Shown: positions 1-6,614 of the stretch, piece after piece
Layout: every line of letters starts with the position of its first letter
Position numbering within the stretch: the stretch's first letter is position 1
Assembly: GCA_035310015.1 (NCBI GenBank)
Contig: DATGEO010000110.1
Span: 1 to 24,550 of the forward strand
Length of the DNA: 24,550 bases
From: DATGEO01 sp035310015
GTDB lineage: Bacteria; Chloroflexota; Dormibacteria; Dormibacterales; Dormibacteraceae
Direction of reading: 5' to 3'
Notes under the pieces: model-generated
What the model was told of the DNA's origin: nothing
Databases searched by the model: none
The model's input: only the letters and a program-made list of their open reading frames with translations
Program-made: the position numbers and the translations under genes

Positions 1-431
1 TGTGGTGTGACCTGCGGGTCGCCGCTCGCGGCGCGACGTTCGGCGTGTTCAACCGCCGCTTCGGCGTGCCGCTCATCGACCTCGGCACCGTGCGGCTGCC
101 GCGCATGATCGGCGAGGGCCGCGCGCTCGACCTCATCCTCACGGGCCGGCCTGTTTCGGGCGAGGAGGCGCACGAGATGGGCCTCGTGCAGCGCCTGGTC
201 GCCGACGGCCAGGCGCTCGCCGAGGCGCAGGCGCTGGCGCGCAAGCTCGTGGAGTTTCCGCAAGGCGCTATGCGCGGCGATCGCATGAGCGCCAAGACGC
301 AGTGGGGAAGAAGCCTCGACGAGGCGGCCCGCGAGGAGCGGCGCCTCGGCCTCGACGTGCTTCAGTCCGGCGAATCGACGTCGGGCGCCGCGCGGTTCAG
401 CGCCGGCGCGGGGAGGCACGGCAGGCAGTAA
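1..431 (+). CDS. Enoyl-CoA hydratase/isomerase (crotonase) family, C-terminal part, 5' truncated by window edge
   Basis: The frame is open from the first bases and reads W-C-D-L-R-V-A-A before the first in-frame GTG at 45, so the true start lies upstream of the window. The visible ~142 residues match the second half of a crotonase. There is a CDLRVA strand, then a segment where family members carry the second active-site region (FNRRFGVPLIDLGTVRLPRMIG), then the 'L.L.L.TGR.....A...GLV' helix-turn, and an ending rich in G and R typical of short crotonases (ARFSAGAGRHG). The family acts on acyl-CoA thioesters, usually hydrating enoyl-CoA in beta-oxidation. The substrate cannot be read from this fragment, and the oxyanion-hole half is missing. 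It precedes the ABC exporter by about 40 bp on the same strand. Confidence 0.85.
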   Translation, partial: WCDLRVAARGATFGVFNRRFGVPLIDLGTVRLPRMIGEGRALDLILTGRPVSGEEAHEMGLVQRLVADGQALAEAQALARKLVEFPQGAMRGDRMSAKTQWGRSLDEAAREERRLGLDVLQSGESTSGAARFSAGAGRHGRQ

Positions 432-451
432 CCGGCCGGCTCGGGGGGTTG

Positions 452-457
452 TACTTT
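452..457 (+). promoter_or_regulatory. Possible -10 hexamer (TACTTT) upstream of the ABC exporter
   Basis: TACTTT fits the TANNNT -10 pattern and lies 15 bp before the ATG at 473. It is followed by a GGTGGGAG purine run that can serve as ribosome binding site. I see no convincing -35. The leader would be only about 9 nt. This would give the exporter its own promoter although the crotonase lies just upstream. Confidence 0.3.
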
Positions 458-472
458 GGAGTAGGTGGGAGC

Positions 473-1453
473 ATGACCGAAGCCGTGATCGAGGCCCGAG
501 GCCTCGTGAAGAGATACGGTGACCTCCAGGCCGTCAGAGGCATAGACCTCGAGGTCAACGCGGGCGAGATCTTCGGCTTTCTCGGTCCCAACGGCGCGGG
601 CAAGTCGACCACGATCTCGATGCTCTGCACGCTGCTTCAGCCGACGGCGGGCACCGCGCGCGTGGCGGGCATCGACGTGGTGCGCGACCCGGCGCGGGTG
701 CGGCAGCGCATCGGCCTCGTCTTCCAGGACCCGTCACTCGACGATCAGCTGACCGGGCGCGAGAACCTCGATTTCCACGCCTTCATCTACAACGTGCCCG
801 CGGGCCAGCGCGCCCGGCGCATCGACAAGATGCTCGCCCTCATGGAGCTCACGGAACGGGCCGGTTCACTCGTGCGCACCTACTCGGGCGGCATGAAGCG
901 CCGGCTCGAGATCGCGCGCGGCATGCTGCACCAGCCGCAGGTCCTGTTCCTCGACGAGCCCACGCTGGGTCTCGACCCGCAGACGCGGCGCAGCATCTGG
1001 ACGCACCTGAACGAGCTGCGCTCGCGCACCGACATCACGATCTTCATGACCACCCACTACATGGACGAGGCGGAGTACTGCGACCGCATCGCGATCATCG
1101 ACCGCGGCCAGATCGTGGCGCTGGGCTCTCCCGACCAGCTCAAGGCGCTGGTCGGAGGCGACGTCGTGAGCATGACGACCCCAGAGGCGGACGCGGCCGC
1201 GGAGGAGATCCAGCGCCTGTTGAAGATCACTCCCATTCGCGACGACGGCACGCTGCGCATGGAGGTCAGGGACGGCAGAAAGTTCGTGCCGCGCCTGGTC
1301 CGCGAGCTGACGGTGCCGGTGGACACGATCTCGCTGCGCCGGCCGAGCCTGGATGACGTGTTCCTCAAGCTCACCGGGCACGCGATCCGCGACGAGGAGG
1401 CGAGTGGGACCGAGCGCATGCGCGCGATGGCGAGCCGGTGGAGAAGGCGATGA
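473..1453 (+). CDS. ABC transporter ATP-binding protein, DrrA-like (daunorubicin-resistance family)
   Basis: This 326-residue cytoplasmic ATPase powers an ABC-2 type exporter together with the next gene. Walker A is GPNGAGKST at residues 38-46. A Q-loop (VFQDPSLDDQ), the signature YSGGMKRR, Walker B VLFLDEP and the H-loop (TTHYMDEAEYCD) follow in order. The C-terminal ~90 residues form the DrrA-type extension with the 'RRPSLDDVFLKLTG' ending. I chose ATG 473 over longer in-frame options because the ABC fold starts right there and a GGTGGGAG run precedes it. Its stop overlaps the permease ATG (ATGA), so the two are translationally coupled. Members of this subfamily export drugs, lipids or polysaccharides; the substrate is not determinable here. 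Confidence 0.93.
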   Translation: MTEAVIEARGLVKRYGDLQAVRGIDLEVNAGEIFGFLGPNGAGKSTTISMLCTLLQPTAGTARVAGIDVVRDPARVRQRIGLVFQDPSLDDQLTGRENLDFHAFIYNVPAGQRARRIDKMLALMELTERAGSLVRTYSGGMKRRLEIARGMLHQPQVLFLDEPTLGLDPQTRRSIWTHLNELRSRTDITIFMTTHYMDEAEYCDRIAIIDRGQIVALGSPDQLKALVGGDVVSMTTPEADAAAEEIQRLLKITPIRDDGTLRMEVRDGRKFVPRLVRELTVPVDTISLRRPSLDDVFLKLTGHAIRDEEASGTERMRAMASRWRRR

Positions 1454-2331
1454 GCGTCGACAGCGCCGTCCAGGCGCCGGTGACCGCAGCGGCCGAGCCG
1501 GTCGACACGCGCACGGCCAGCCTGCGCGCCGTCTACATCATCTGGTACCGCGACCTGCTCCGCTACTGGCGCGACCGCTGGCGGCTGGCCGCCTCGCTGG
1601 CACAGCCGCTGCTGTTCCTGATCGTCTTCGGCTCGGGCCTCAGCTCGGCGCTCGGCCGCGGCGCGGTGTTCGGCGCGCGCGGCGGCTTCTCGTACATCCA
1701 GTTCATGTACCCGGGCATCATCGGCATGGCGATCCTCTTCACGGCGATCTTCGGCGCGATGTCGATCGTGTGGGACCGCGAGTTCGGCTTTTTGAAAGAG
1801 GTGCTGGTGGCGCCGATCGACCGCTGGGCGGTGGCCGTCGGCAAAGCGCTGGGCGGCACGACGCAGGCCATGATCCAGGGCCTGATCCTGCTCATCCTCG
1901 CGCCGTTCGTCGGCGTGAAGCTCAGCGCGCTCACCATCCTGGAGCTGATCCCGCTCGCCGCGGTTCTCGCGTTCGGCCTGTCGAGCTTCGGCGTGATGCT
2001 CGCGTCGATGATGCGGTCGCTGCAGGGCTTCCAGGTGGTCATGAACTTCCTGATGATGCCGATGTTCTTCCTGTCCGGCGCGCTCTTCCCGCTGCAGGGC
2101 CTGCCCGGCTGGATGACGGTCCTGACCCGGATCGACCCCGCGTCGTACGGCATCGACCCGCTGCGCCGGGTCGTCCTTTCCGGCTCAGGCCGGCCCGCGG
2201 CCGTGATCGATCAGTTCGCCCTGACGATCGGCGGGCACGTCGTCCCCATCACGCTCGAGGTCGGGATCATGCTCGCCTTCGGACTCGTGATGCTCGGCTA
2301 CGCCGTCGCGATGTTCGAGCGCCGCGACTGA
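1450..2331 (+). CDS. ABC-2 type transporter permease, DrrB-like
   Basis: This 293-residue integral membrane protein has about six hydrophobic segments. The N-terminal cytoplasmic stretch leads into an amphipathic 'YRDLLRYWRDRWRL' region. The typical ABC-2 coupling motif follows the second membrane segment (REFGFLKEVLVAP), and the '..FFLSGALFPLQGLPGWM' loop is characteristic of the DrrB/ABC-2 family. I chose ATG 1450, which overlaps the ATPase stop in ATGA and has GGAGAAGG just upstream; a GTG 12 bp earlier is possible. It should pair with the DrrA-like ATPase as a homodimeric exporter. The last 147 bp are overlapped in antisense by the convergent GT87 gene. Confidence 0.92.
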   Translation: MSVDSAVQAPVTAAAEPVDTRTASLRAVYIIWYRDLLRYWRDRWRLAASLAQPLLFLIVFGSGLSSALGRGAVFGARGGFSYIQFMYPGIIGMAILFTAIFGAMSIVWDREFGFLKEVLVAPIDRWAVAVGKALGGTTQAMIQGLILLILAPFVGVKLSALTILELIPLAAVLAFGLSSFGVMLASMMRSLQGFQVVMNFLMMPMFFLSGALFPLQGLPGWMTVLTRIDPASYGIDPLRRVVLSGSGRPAAVIDQFALTIGGHVVPITLEVGIMLAFGLVMLGYAVAMFERRD

Positions 2332-3411
2332 GAGCAGCACCAGCGCCAGCAGCTCGCCCGCCAGCACGGGCCCCGCTCCCCACACAGGGAATCCTTCCGC
2401 CGCGATGAAGAGCGCGGCCGCGCAGGCGTAGGTGCCGCGCGGGCACGGTCCCCGCATGAACAGCAGCATCGCGAGGCCCAGCATCGTAAGGTCGTCGTAG
2501 TGGACGTAGGGGCTCGCCGCGAGGCCCCCGGCGAGCGCGATCGCGATCACCGTCTGCGGCCCGCGGTCACGCATGCGGTATGCGAGCGCGAGCGTCCACA
2601 GGGCGACCAGCGCCTGCACGGCGCGGGCGGCGGGTAGGCTCGGCAGCCACGCCGCCAGGGTCTGCGACTGGTTCTGCGGCACGGTGGTCGCGAAGTTCAG
2701 GATGCCCTCGTAAGCGGCGACCCCGCTCGGGCCGAGGGCGATGACCGAGGCCACGGCGACGATTCCGATCGCGATCGCCGCCGCGGCGAAGGCTCGCCAG
2801 CGGCCCGCGACGAGAAGCGCGGCCGGCACGAGGAGCGCAAGCTGCGGCTTGAGGACGAGCACCGCCAGCACGGCCCCCGCCGCCCAGTCCTGCCGCCGCC
2901 ACAGCAGGGCACAGCTCACCGCAACGCCCGCGGCCACGAGCAGGGCGGGCTGTCCGAGCTGGAGGCCGTACACGACCGGCAGCCACCCGATCGCGGCGGC
3001 GAGGAAAACCAGCCGGACGCGATCTCGGCCCGGCGCGGCAATCCACCACGCGAGCACCATCGCGGCCACGAGCAGCGCGCTCCACGCCCAGTACGCGGCC
3101 TGGTACGGCAGCAGCGTGAACGGGATCACGATCCACGCGAGCGGCGGCGGGCTCACGAAGCGCGCCAGCTGGGCGACGGTGATGTTGGAGTGGATGGCAT
3201 CGAGCTCGGCCTGCTGGAGTTTCAAGTCGTAGAGGTGAGCCCAGCCGTGATCGAGCCCGAGCCGCGCGGCGGCGAAGTAGAAGGTGAAGTCGTTGTGAAA
3301 GTTGTCGGAGAGAAAGCTGGAGAGCCACACCCAGAGGTCGTAGCCGGCGAGCACGACCGCCGCCGTGGCGCCGCCGGCCAGCAAGAGGTTGCGCCGCCGG
3401 CCTCTGCCCAT
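2185..3411 (-). CDS. GT87-family (DUF2029) polyprenyl-phosphate-dependent mannosyltransferase-like membrane protein
   Basis: The 408-residue polytopic membrane protein resembles GT-C fold glycosyltransferases of the GT87/DUF2029 group, which transfer mannose from a polyprenyl phosphate to lipid or glycan acceptors at the extracytoplasmic face. Support comes from an N-terminal membrane anchor, the early acidic pair in 'NDFTFYFAAARL', 'LYD', the 'SPPPLAWIVIPFTLLP' segment, 'LKPQLALLVPAALL' and 'SPYVHYDDLTMLGLA'. I chose ATG 3411, directly before the hydrophobic anchor. The final ~45 residues are charged (HRDGVAEHHESEGEHD), unlike the rest, and are encoded antisense to drrB. They may be a read-through tail after loss of an original stop. 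The gene diverges from the GNAT gene at 3439. Confidence 0.8.
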   Translation of the reverse strand: MGRGRRRNLLLAGGATAAVVLAGYDLWVWLSSFLSDNFHNDFTFYFAAARLGLDHGWAHLYDLKLQQAELDAIHSNITVAQLARFVSPPPLAWIVIPFTLLPYQAAYWAWSALLVAAMVLAWWIAAPGRDRVRLVFLAAAIGWLPVVYGLQLGQPALLVAAGVAVSCALLWRRQDWAAGAVLAVLVLKPQLALLVPAALLVAGRWRAFAAAAIAIGIVAVASVIALGPSGVAAYEGILNFATTVPQNQSQTLAAWLPSLPAARAVQALVALWTLALAYRMRDRGPQTVIAIALAGGLAASPYVHYDDLTMLGLAMLLFMRGPCPRGTYACAAALFIAAEGFPVWGAGPVLAGELLALVLLSVAALEHRDGVAEHHESEGEHDPDLERDGDDVPADRQGELIDHGRGPA

Positions 3412-3413
3412 TT

Positions 3414-3430
3414 CGATAGTCCGGCTATCG
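3414..3430. promoter_or_regulatory. Perfect 6-bp dyad (CGATAG-N5-CTATCG) between divergent genes; contains a TATCGT -10-like hexamer for the GNAT gene
   Basis: CGATAG at 3414-3419 and CTATCG at 3425-3430 are exact inverted repeats with a 5-bp spacer, inside the 27-bp gap separating two divergent start codons. TATCGT at 3426-3431 matches TANNNT and is followed after 7 nt by GTG 3439, consistent with a leaderless transcript. The dyad would therefore sit over the promoter and could be an operator. Binding by any regulator is an inference. Confidence 0.35.
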
Positions 3431-3438
3431 TACGGGCC

Positions 3439-3969
3439 GTGGCCGTGACCGGATTCATCCCGCGCGCGCTCGAGCTCGCCGACCGGACGAAGGTCCACGT
3501 GCGGCCGATCGTGCCCGAGGACGAGCCCCTGCTTCACGAGGCGGTGGCGGCCATGTCGGAGCGCACCGTTTACTTCCGCTTCTTCTCGCCGCTCAAGCGA
3601 ATGCCGGACGCGCTGGCGCACCGGCTGGCGGTCGTGGACTACGACGCGCGCTTCGCGATCGTCGCGACGACGCACAGACCGAGTGGGAAGGAGAGGATCC
3701 TGGGCGTCGCGCGCTATGACCGCGCGCAGGGGACGAACGTCGCCGAGGTGGCGGTGGCGGTGGTCGACGAGTTCCAGCGCCGCGGCCTCGGCCGCGCTCT
3801 GCTGACCATCCTCGCCAAGGTCGCGCGCGACCACGGGATCAAGACGTTCTCGCTGATCGTGCTGCCCGAGAACCAGCAGATGCTCGGCCTGCTGCGCAAG
3901 ATGGGCTGGATCCACCAGGCAAAGCTGGCCGGCGGGGTCTACGAGATCACGTTCGACCTGCCCGACTAA
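3439..3969 (+). CDS. GNAT-family N-acetyltransferase (Pat-like single domain)
   Basis: The protein is about 176 residues. The opening block 'VHVRPIVPEDEPLLHEAVAAM' and the 'SERTVYFRFFSPLKRMP' stretch match the acetyltransferase domain of protein-lysine acetyltransferases of the Pat/AcuA-like group. The acetyl-CoA pyrophosphate loop is visible as FQRRGLGRALL, and the late 'LPENQQMLGLLRKMGW' is the usual GNAT ending (N...L..K.GF). It has no cyclic-nucleotide-binding domain, unlike mycobacterial Pat. Start choice: GTG 3439 fits a leaderless promoter, and GTG 3445 is equally in frame. Protein or small-molecule acetylation are both possible. A strong hairpin follows the stop. Confidence 0.85.
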   Translation: MAVTGFIPRALELADRTKVHVRPIVPEDEPLLHEAVAAMSERTVYFRFFSPLKRMPDALAHRLAVVDYDARFAIVATTHRPSGKERILGVARYDRAQGTNVAEVAVAVVDEFQRRGLGRALLTILAKVARDHGIKTFSLIVLPENQQMLGLLRKMGWIHQAKLAGGVYEITFDLPD

Positions 3970-3975
3970 GTAGAT

Positions 3976-4012
3976 CCCCTCTCCCGCGTGCGGGAGAGGG
4001 TTAGGGTGAGGG
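3976..4012. repeat. REP-like dispersed intergenic repeat (CTCTCCC...GGGAGAGGGTTAGGGTGAGGG type)
   Basis: The arrangement of a CTCTCCC/GGGAGAGG palindrome followed by GTTAGGGTGAGGG is the well-known intergenic repeat that produces false peptides ending in LTLSRTRERG when translated on the minus strand, as it does here. It is the only copy in this window, so its copy number in this genome is unknown. Its position between two convergent genes is typical. Confidence 0.6.
3977..4000. terminator. Strong hairpin, likely bidirectional terminator, part of a dispersed REP-like repeat
   Basis: CCCTCTCCCG at 3977-3986 pairs perfectly with CGGGAGAGGG at 3991-4000 around a 4-nt CGTG loop. The hairpin lies between the convergent stops of the GNAT gene (3969) and the LysE gene (4019). 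No U-tract follows on the plus strand, so classical intrinsic termination is uncertain. The sequence continues as TTAGGGTGAGGG, the rest of a repeat found intergenically in many unrelated high-GC bacterial genomes (established knowledge, recalled). Confidence 0.65.
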
Positions 4013-4018
4013 CTCTCT

Positions 4019-4642
4019 CTACAGACGCTCGATCGCCAGGCGCGCGCCGAACCCCAGCAGCACCACGCCGGTCACCCGCTCCATCCACTGCCGCACGCGC
4101 GGCGCCGTGATGAAGTCGCGGAGGCGCGTCACGAGCAGCCCGTAGACGTTCATCCACGTCCATCCGATCAGCGCGAACACGAGGCCCAGCTCGAGTAGCC
4201 GCGTGAAGACGTCCTGGCCCGCCAGCACGAACTGCGGCAGGAACGTGACGAAGAAGACTCCGAGCTTGGGGTTGGACAGCGCGGACAGGAACCCCTGGCG
4301 GAAGATCGCGTGCGCCGGCGCCGCCGGCGGCGCGGAGGCCAGCAGGTCGGCCGGCCGCCGCCGGGACTCGAGCAGGGTGCGGATGCCGAGATACGCGAGA
4401 TACGCGGCGCCCACCAGCTTGAGCACGAACAGCAGCTCGCCCGACGCGCGCAGCAGCGCGGAGACGCCGAGCGCCGTGGCGGAAACCCAGATCGCGAGCG
4501 CGACCGCGATGCCGGTCGTGGTCGCGAAGACACCGCGCCGGCCGTGGGCGAGCGCGTTCTTGGTCACCACGGCCATGTCGGGACCGGGCGTCACGGCCAG
4601 CAGGAGCGACACGCCGGCGAAGGCGAGAAGCGCGGTGTCCAC
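4019..4642 (-). CDS. LysE/RhtB-family amino-acid exporter
   Basis: The 207-residue membrane protein has five to six hydrophobic helices. The diagnostic N-terminal block of the LysE/RhtB family is present: 'AVTPGPDMAVVTKNALAHGRRGV'-like, with the conserved TPGP. Further family features are 'KLVGAAYLAYLGIRTL' in the third helix and 'GFLSALSNPKLGVFFVTFLPQF', where N-P-K and F-L-P-Q-F are hallmarks. It is predicted to export amino acids or derivatives such as homoserine or threonine by proton antiport. The GTG start at 4642 shares one base with the preceding gene's stop (TAGTG), so it is the last cistron of the long operon and is followed by the REP-like hairpin. Confidence 0.92.
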   Translation of the reverse strand: MDTALLAFAGVSLLLAVTPGPDMAVVTKNALAHGRRGVFATTTGIAVALAIWVSATALGVSALLRASGELLFVLKLVGAAYLAYLGIRTLLESRRRPADLLASAPPAAPAHAIFRQGFLSALSNPKLGVFFVTFLPQFVLAGQDVFTRLLELGLVFALIGWTWMNVYGLLVTRLRDFITAPRVRQWMERVTGVVLLGFGARLAIERL

Positions 4643-5415
4643 TAGCTCGGCCAGCGGAAGACGGCGCACATGTAGTCGAAGAGCTGGCCCTCGGGCATCC
4701 CGGTCGCGAAGTGGGCCGTGTCCGCGGGGTCGACCGCGAACATGACCACGGTGACGCCGTTGCGGACCGCGGCGATGACGGCGAAGCGCACCTTGCTCGC
4801 GGTGGAGTTGGAGCCGACGAGGTTGGCCGAGTAGACCGCGCCGAGCCCGTCCTGCTGGCCCAGGTGCGCGCCCTTGAGAGCCGTGACGAGAGCCACGTTC
4901 TGCCAGCTCGCCGACGGCAGCGCGCTGACGACACCCTGGATGACCTGGTCGAGCGGCGGGGCGCCCCGCGAGCCGGTCACGCTCACCGCGCCGATCGAGG
5001 TGCTGAGCTGGATGCCCACGTCGTTCTGTGACTGCACCGTCCAGCTCGCGCTGTAGTCGACCGAGAACTTGAACCGCGAGCTCGTGTAACTCGCCGACGC
5101 CGGCAGCGGCGTGACGATCTTCGGGCTGCAGTTCGAGGTGCAGGGCTGGTGCGTGCCGCCCCCGCCGCGGATGGCCAGCGCCGTCACGGCGACCGTGACG
5201 ATGATGAGGATCGAGAGCAGGCCGATCGCGACGGCGATCTGCATCGTGTGGTCGCCGCCGATGCGGGCCTGCCGCGGCTGCGCGCGGGGATACGCATAGC
5301 CGGCGTACGCCACCGGCACGGGCGCGGCGGTGGGGGCGCCGCAGCGCCCGCAAAACGTCACGCCAGGCGCGAGCGGAGTGCCGCAGTTGCCGCAGAAGCG
5401 AGCCTGCGCGGCCAT
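4642..5415 (-). CDS. Zinc-ribbon, single-pass membrane protein with PsbP/DUF1795-like extracytoplasmic domain
   Basis: The product is 257 residues. A CxxC-x10-CxxC zinc ribbon occupies residues 8-25 (C8, C11, C22, C25). It is followed by a Pro/Tyr-rich linker, one transmembrane helix at about 59-83, and two extracytoplasmic cysteines (C92, C96). Residues ~108-257 are a domain opening with 'SSRFKFSVDYSASWTV', which resembles the Fxf-YP..W start of PsbP/DUF1795-type domains. The topology puts the ribbon in the cytoplasm and the domain outside. The start ATG is fused to the upstream stop as TGATG. The preceding gene also carries zinc ribbons of similar spacing, so the two products probably act at the same membrane site. 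Function is unknown. Confidence 0.82.
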   Translation of the reverse strand: MAAQARFCGNCGTPLAPGVTFCGRCGAPTAAPVPVAYAGYAYPRAQPRQARIGGDHTMQIAVAIGLLSILIIVTVAVTALAIRGGGGTHQPCTSNCSPKIVTPLPASASYTSSRFKFSVDYSASWTVQSQNDVGIQLSTSIGAVSVTGSRGAPPLDQVIQGVVSALPSASWQNVALVTALKGAHLGQQDGLGAVYSANLVGSNSTASKVRFAVIAAVRNGVTVVMFAVDPADTAHFATGMPEGQLFDYMCAVFRWPS

Positions 5416-6614
5416 CAGGCTTGGGTCCCGGTGCGCGTGGAACGCGGCGCGGCGGCGCGCGCGGCGCCGCAGTTGGGGCAGAACAGCATCGTCGGCACGA
5501 TGTGGTGGCACTCCGGGCACTGTGAGTCAGGTCCGATTTCGTGGACGACGCCCTCCGCGAGCAGCGCCTGGTGGATCACCTGCCGGACGTAGAGCATCAG
5601 CGCGATCGTGGCCAGAGCCCAGACCAGCACCTCGACGATGAGGTCCTGCACCGCGAACGTCAGCGCGCCGAGCACGAGCTGCGATCCGAAGGCGGCGATC
5701 AGCGTCGCGGGCACGCTCACCTCGCGCGCCCGCCGCGCGCGCCGGCGGTCGTAGCGCTGGAGCCAGATCCCGGCCGTGATCAGGGCGGTGGTGCTCGCAT
5801 TGACGAGCGACACGAGCATTCCGACCCGCAGCAGCCGCAGCGCCCAGTCGACCGGATCGCCGGCCGCGACCAGCGGCCCGACGATGAGCGGCCAAAGCGC
5901 CGCGAGCTCGCTGGTGAGAGTGAATCCGAGGGCTGAGGCCGCGCCGAACGTCACGCCGTCGAGCGGCTCGCGGTAGCGCGGGCGAAAGAAGTAGAGGAAG
6001 AGAGGTCCGACCAGCATCAGGACCTGGGCGGCGATCGGGATCGCCACCGCGCGCAGGGCAAAGCCGGTGCCGCTGTCACCGGCGAGGTTGACCCGTGAGG
6101 CGGCGCCGCCGGCGAGCTCGGTGAACGCGTAGCCGAGAATCGCGCCCACGACCATCGTCGCCCCGACGAGCAGCCACGGCTCTTCGGCGTAGACCTCGAC
6201 CTCGTACAGATAGAGGAGGTAGAGGGCGGGCAGCAGGAAGGCCGCCGCCACGGTCGCGGGCGCGAAGAGGTGGAACGCCGCCAGGGCCATGACGAAGAGC
6301 GCGCCGGCGATCAGCGCCCAGCGGAACGGTCCGCCGTGGCGGTGGGACAGGTGCGGGAACAGGGTGCTGACCAGGTTGAAGTGCACGACCGCCTCGTTGG
6401 GCATCGCGGCGTAGGCGTGGCGGCGGTCGACGCTGCCTGTTCGCAGGTGGGCGCCGCAGTGGCCGCAGTAGTCGCCCGCCGGGACGGCGCTGTCGCAGTG
6501 CGGGCAGGTCACCAGCGGCGGCCCGCCGGGCCCCGCCCTGGTCTCGCCGGCGCGCCGGCCCGTCACCGCCCGCCTGTCGGGCTGCCGATTCGGGCGCGGC
6601 GGATTCTCGCTCAC
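5415..6614 (-). CDS. PrsW-like polytopic membrane protein with N- and C-terminal zinc ribbons, catalytic residues apparently lost
   Basis: The product is 399 residues. An N-terminal zinc ribbon is at C37, C40, C50, C53 and a second at C366, C369, C379, C382. Between them lie about eight to nine membrane segments. The stretch 'YREPLDGVTFGAASALGF' is the conserved 'EPLDGIIYGA..GLGFA' block of PrsW-family intramembrane proteases. Where PrsW carries its EExxK motif the protein reads 'IPIAAQVLML', and where the later His is expected it reads 'LVNASTTALI', so it looks like a non-proteolytic relative. The GTG start at 6614 overlaps the S53 stop (GTGA) and has a consensus AAGGAGGG six bases upstream. 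Family assignment is by my reading of motifs; no profile search was possible. Confidence 0.75.
   Translation of the reverse strand: MSENPPRPNRQPDRRAVTGRRAGETRAGPGGPPLVTCPHCDSAVPAGDYCGHCGAHLRTGSVDRRHAYAAMPNEAVVHFNLVSTLFPHLSHRHGGPFRWALIAGALFVMALAAFHLFAPATVAAAFLLPALYLLYLYEVEVYAEEPWLLVGATMVVGAILGYAFTELAGGAASRVNLAGDSGTGFALRAVAIPIAAQVLMLVGPLFLYFFRPRYREPLDGVTFGAASALGFTLTSELAALWPLIVGPLVAAGDPVDWALRLLRVGMLVSLVNASTTALITAGIWLQRYDRRRARRAREVSVPATLIAAFGSQLVLGALTFAVQDLIVEVLVWALATIALMLYVRQVIHQALLAEGVVHEIGPDSQCPECHHIVPTMLFCPNCGAARAAAPRSTRTGTQA

Noticed and set aside
1353..2408. 351-codon plus-strand frame overlapping drrA and drrB
   Set aside because: It is an R/A/P-rich out-of-frame translation of the DrrB-like permease, whose own frame has typical membrane segments and motifs.
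3966..4934. Minus-strand frame ending in a LTLSRTRERG-type peptide
   Set aside because: This tail is the known false translation of the REP-like repeat; the frame is a shadow of the LysE and zinc-ribbon genes.
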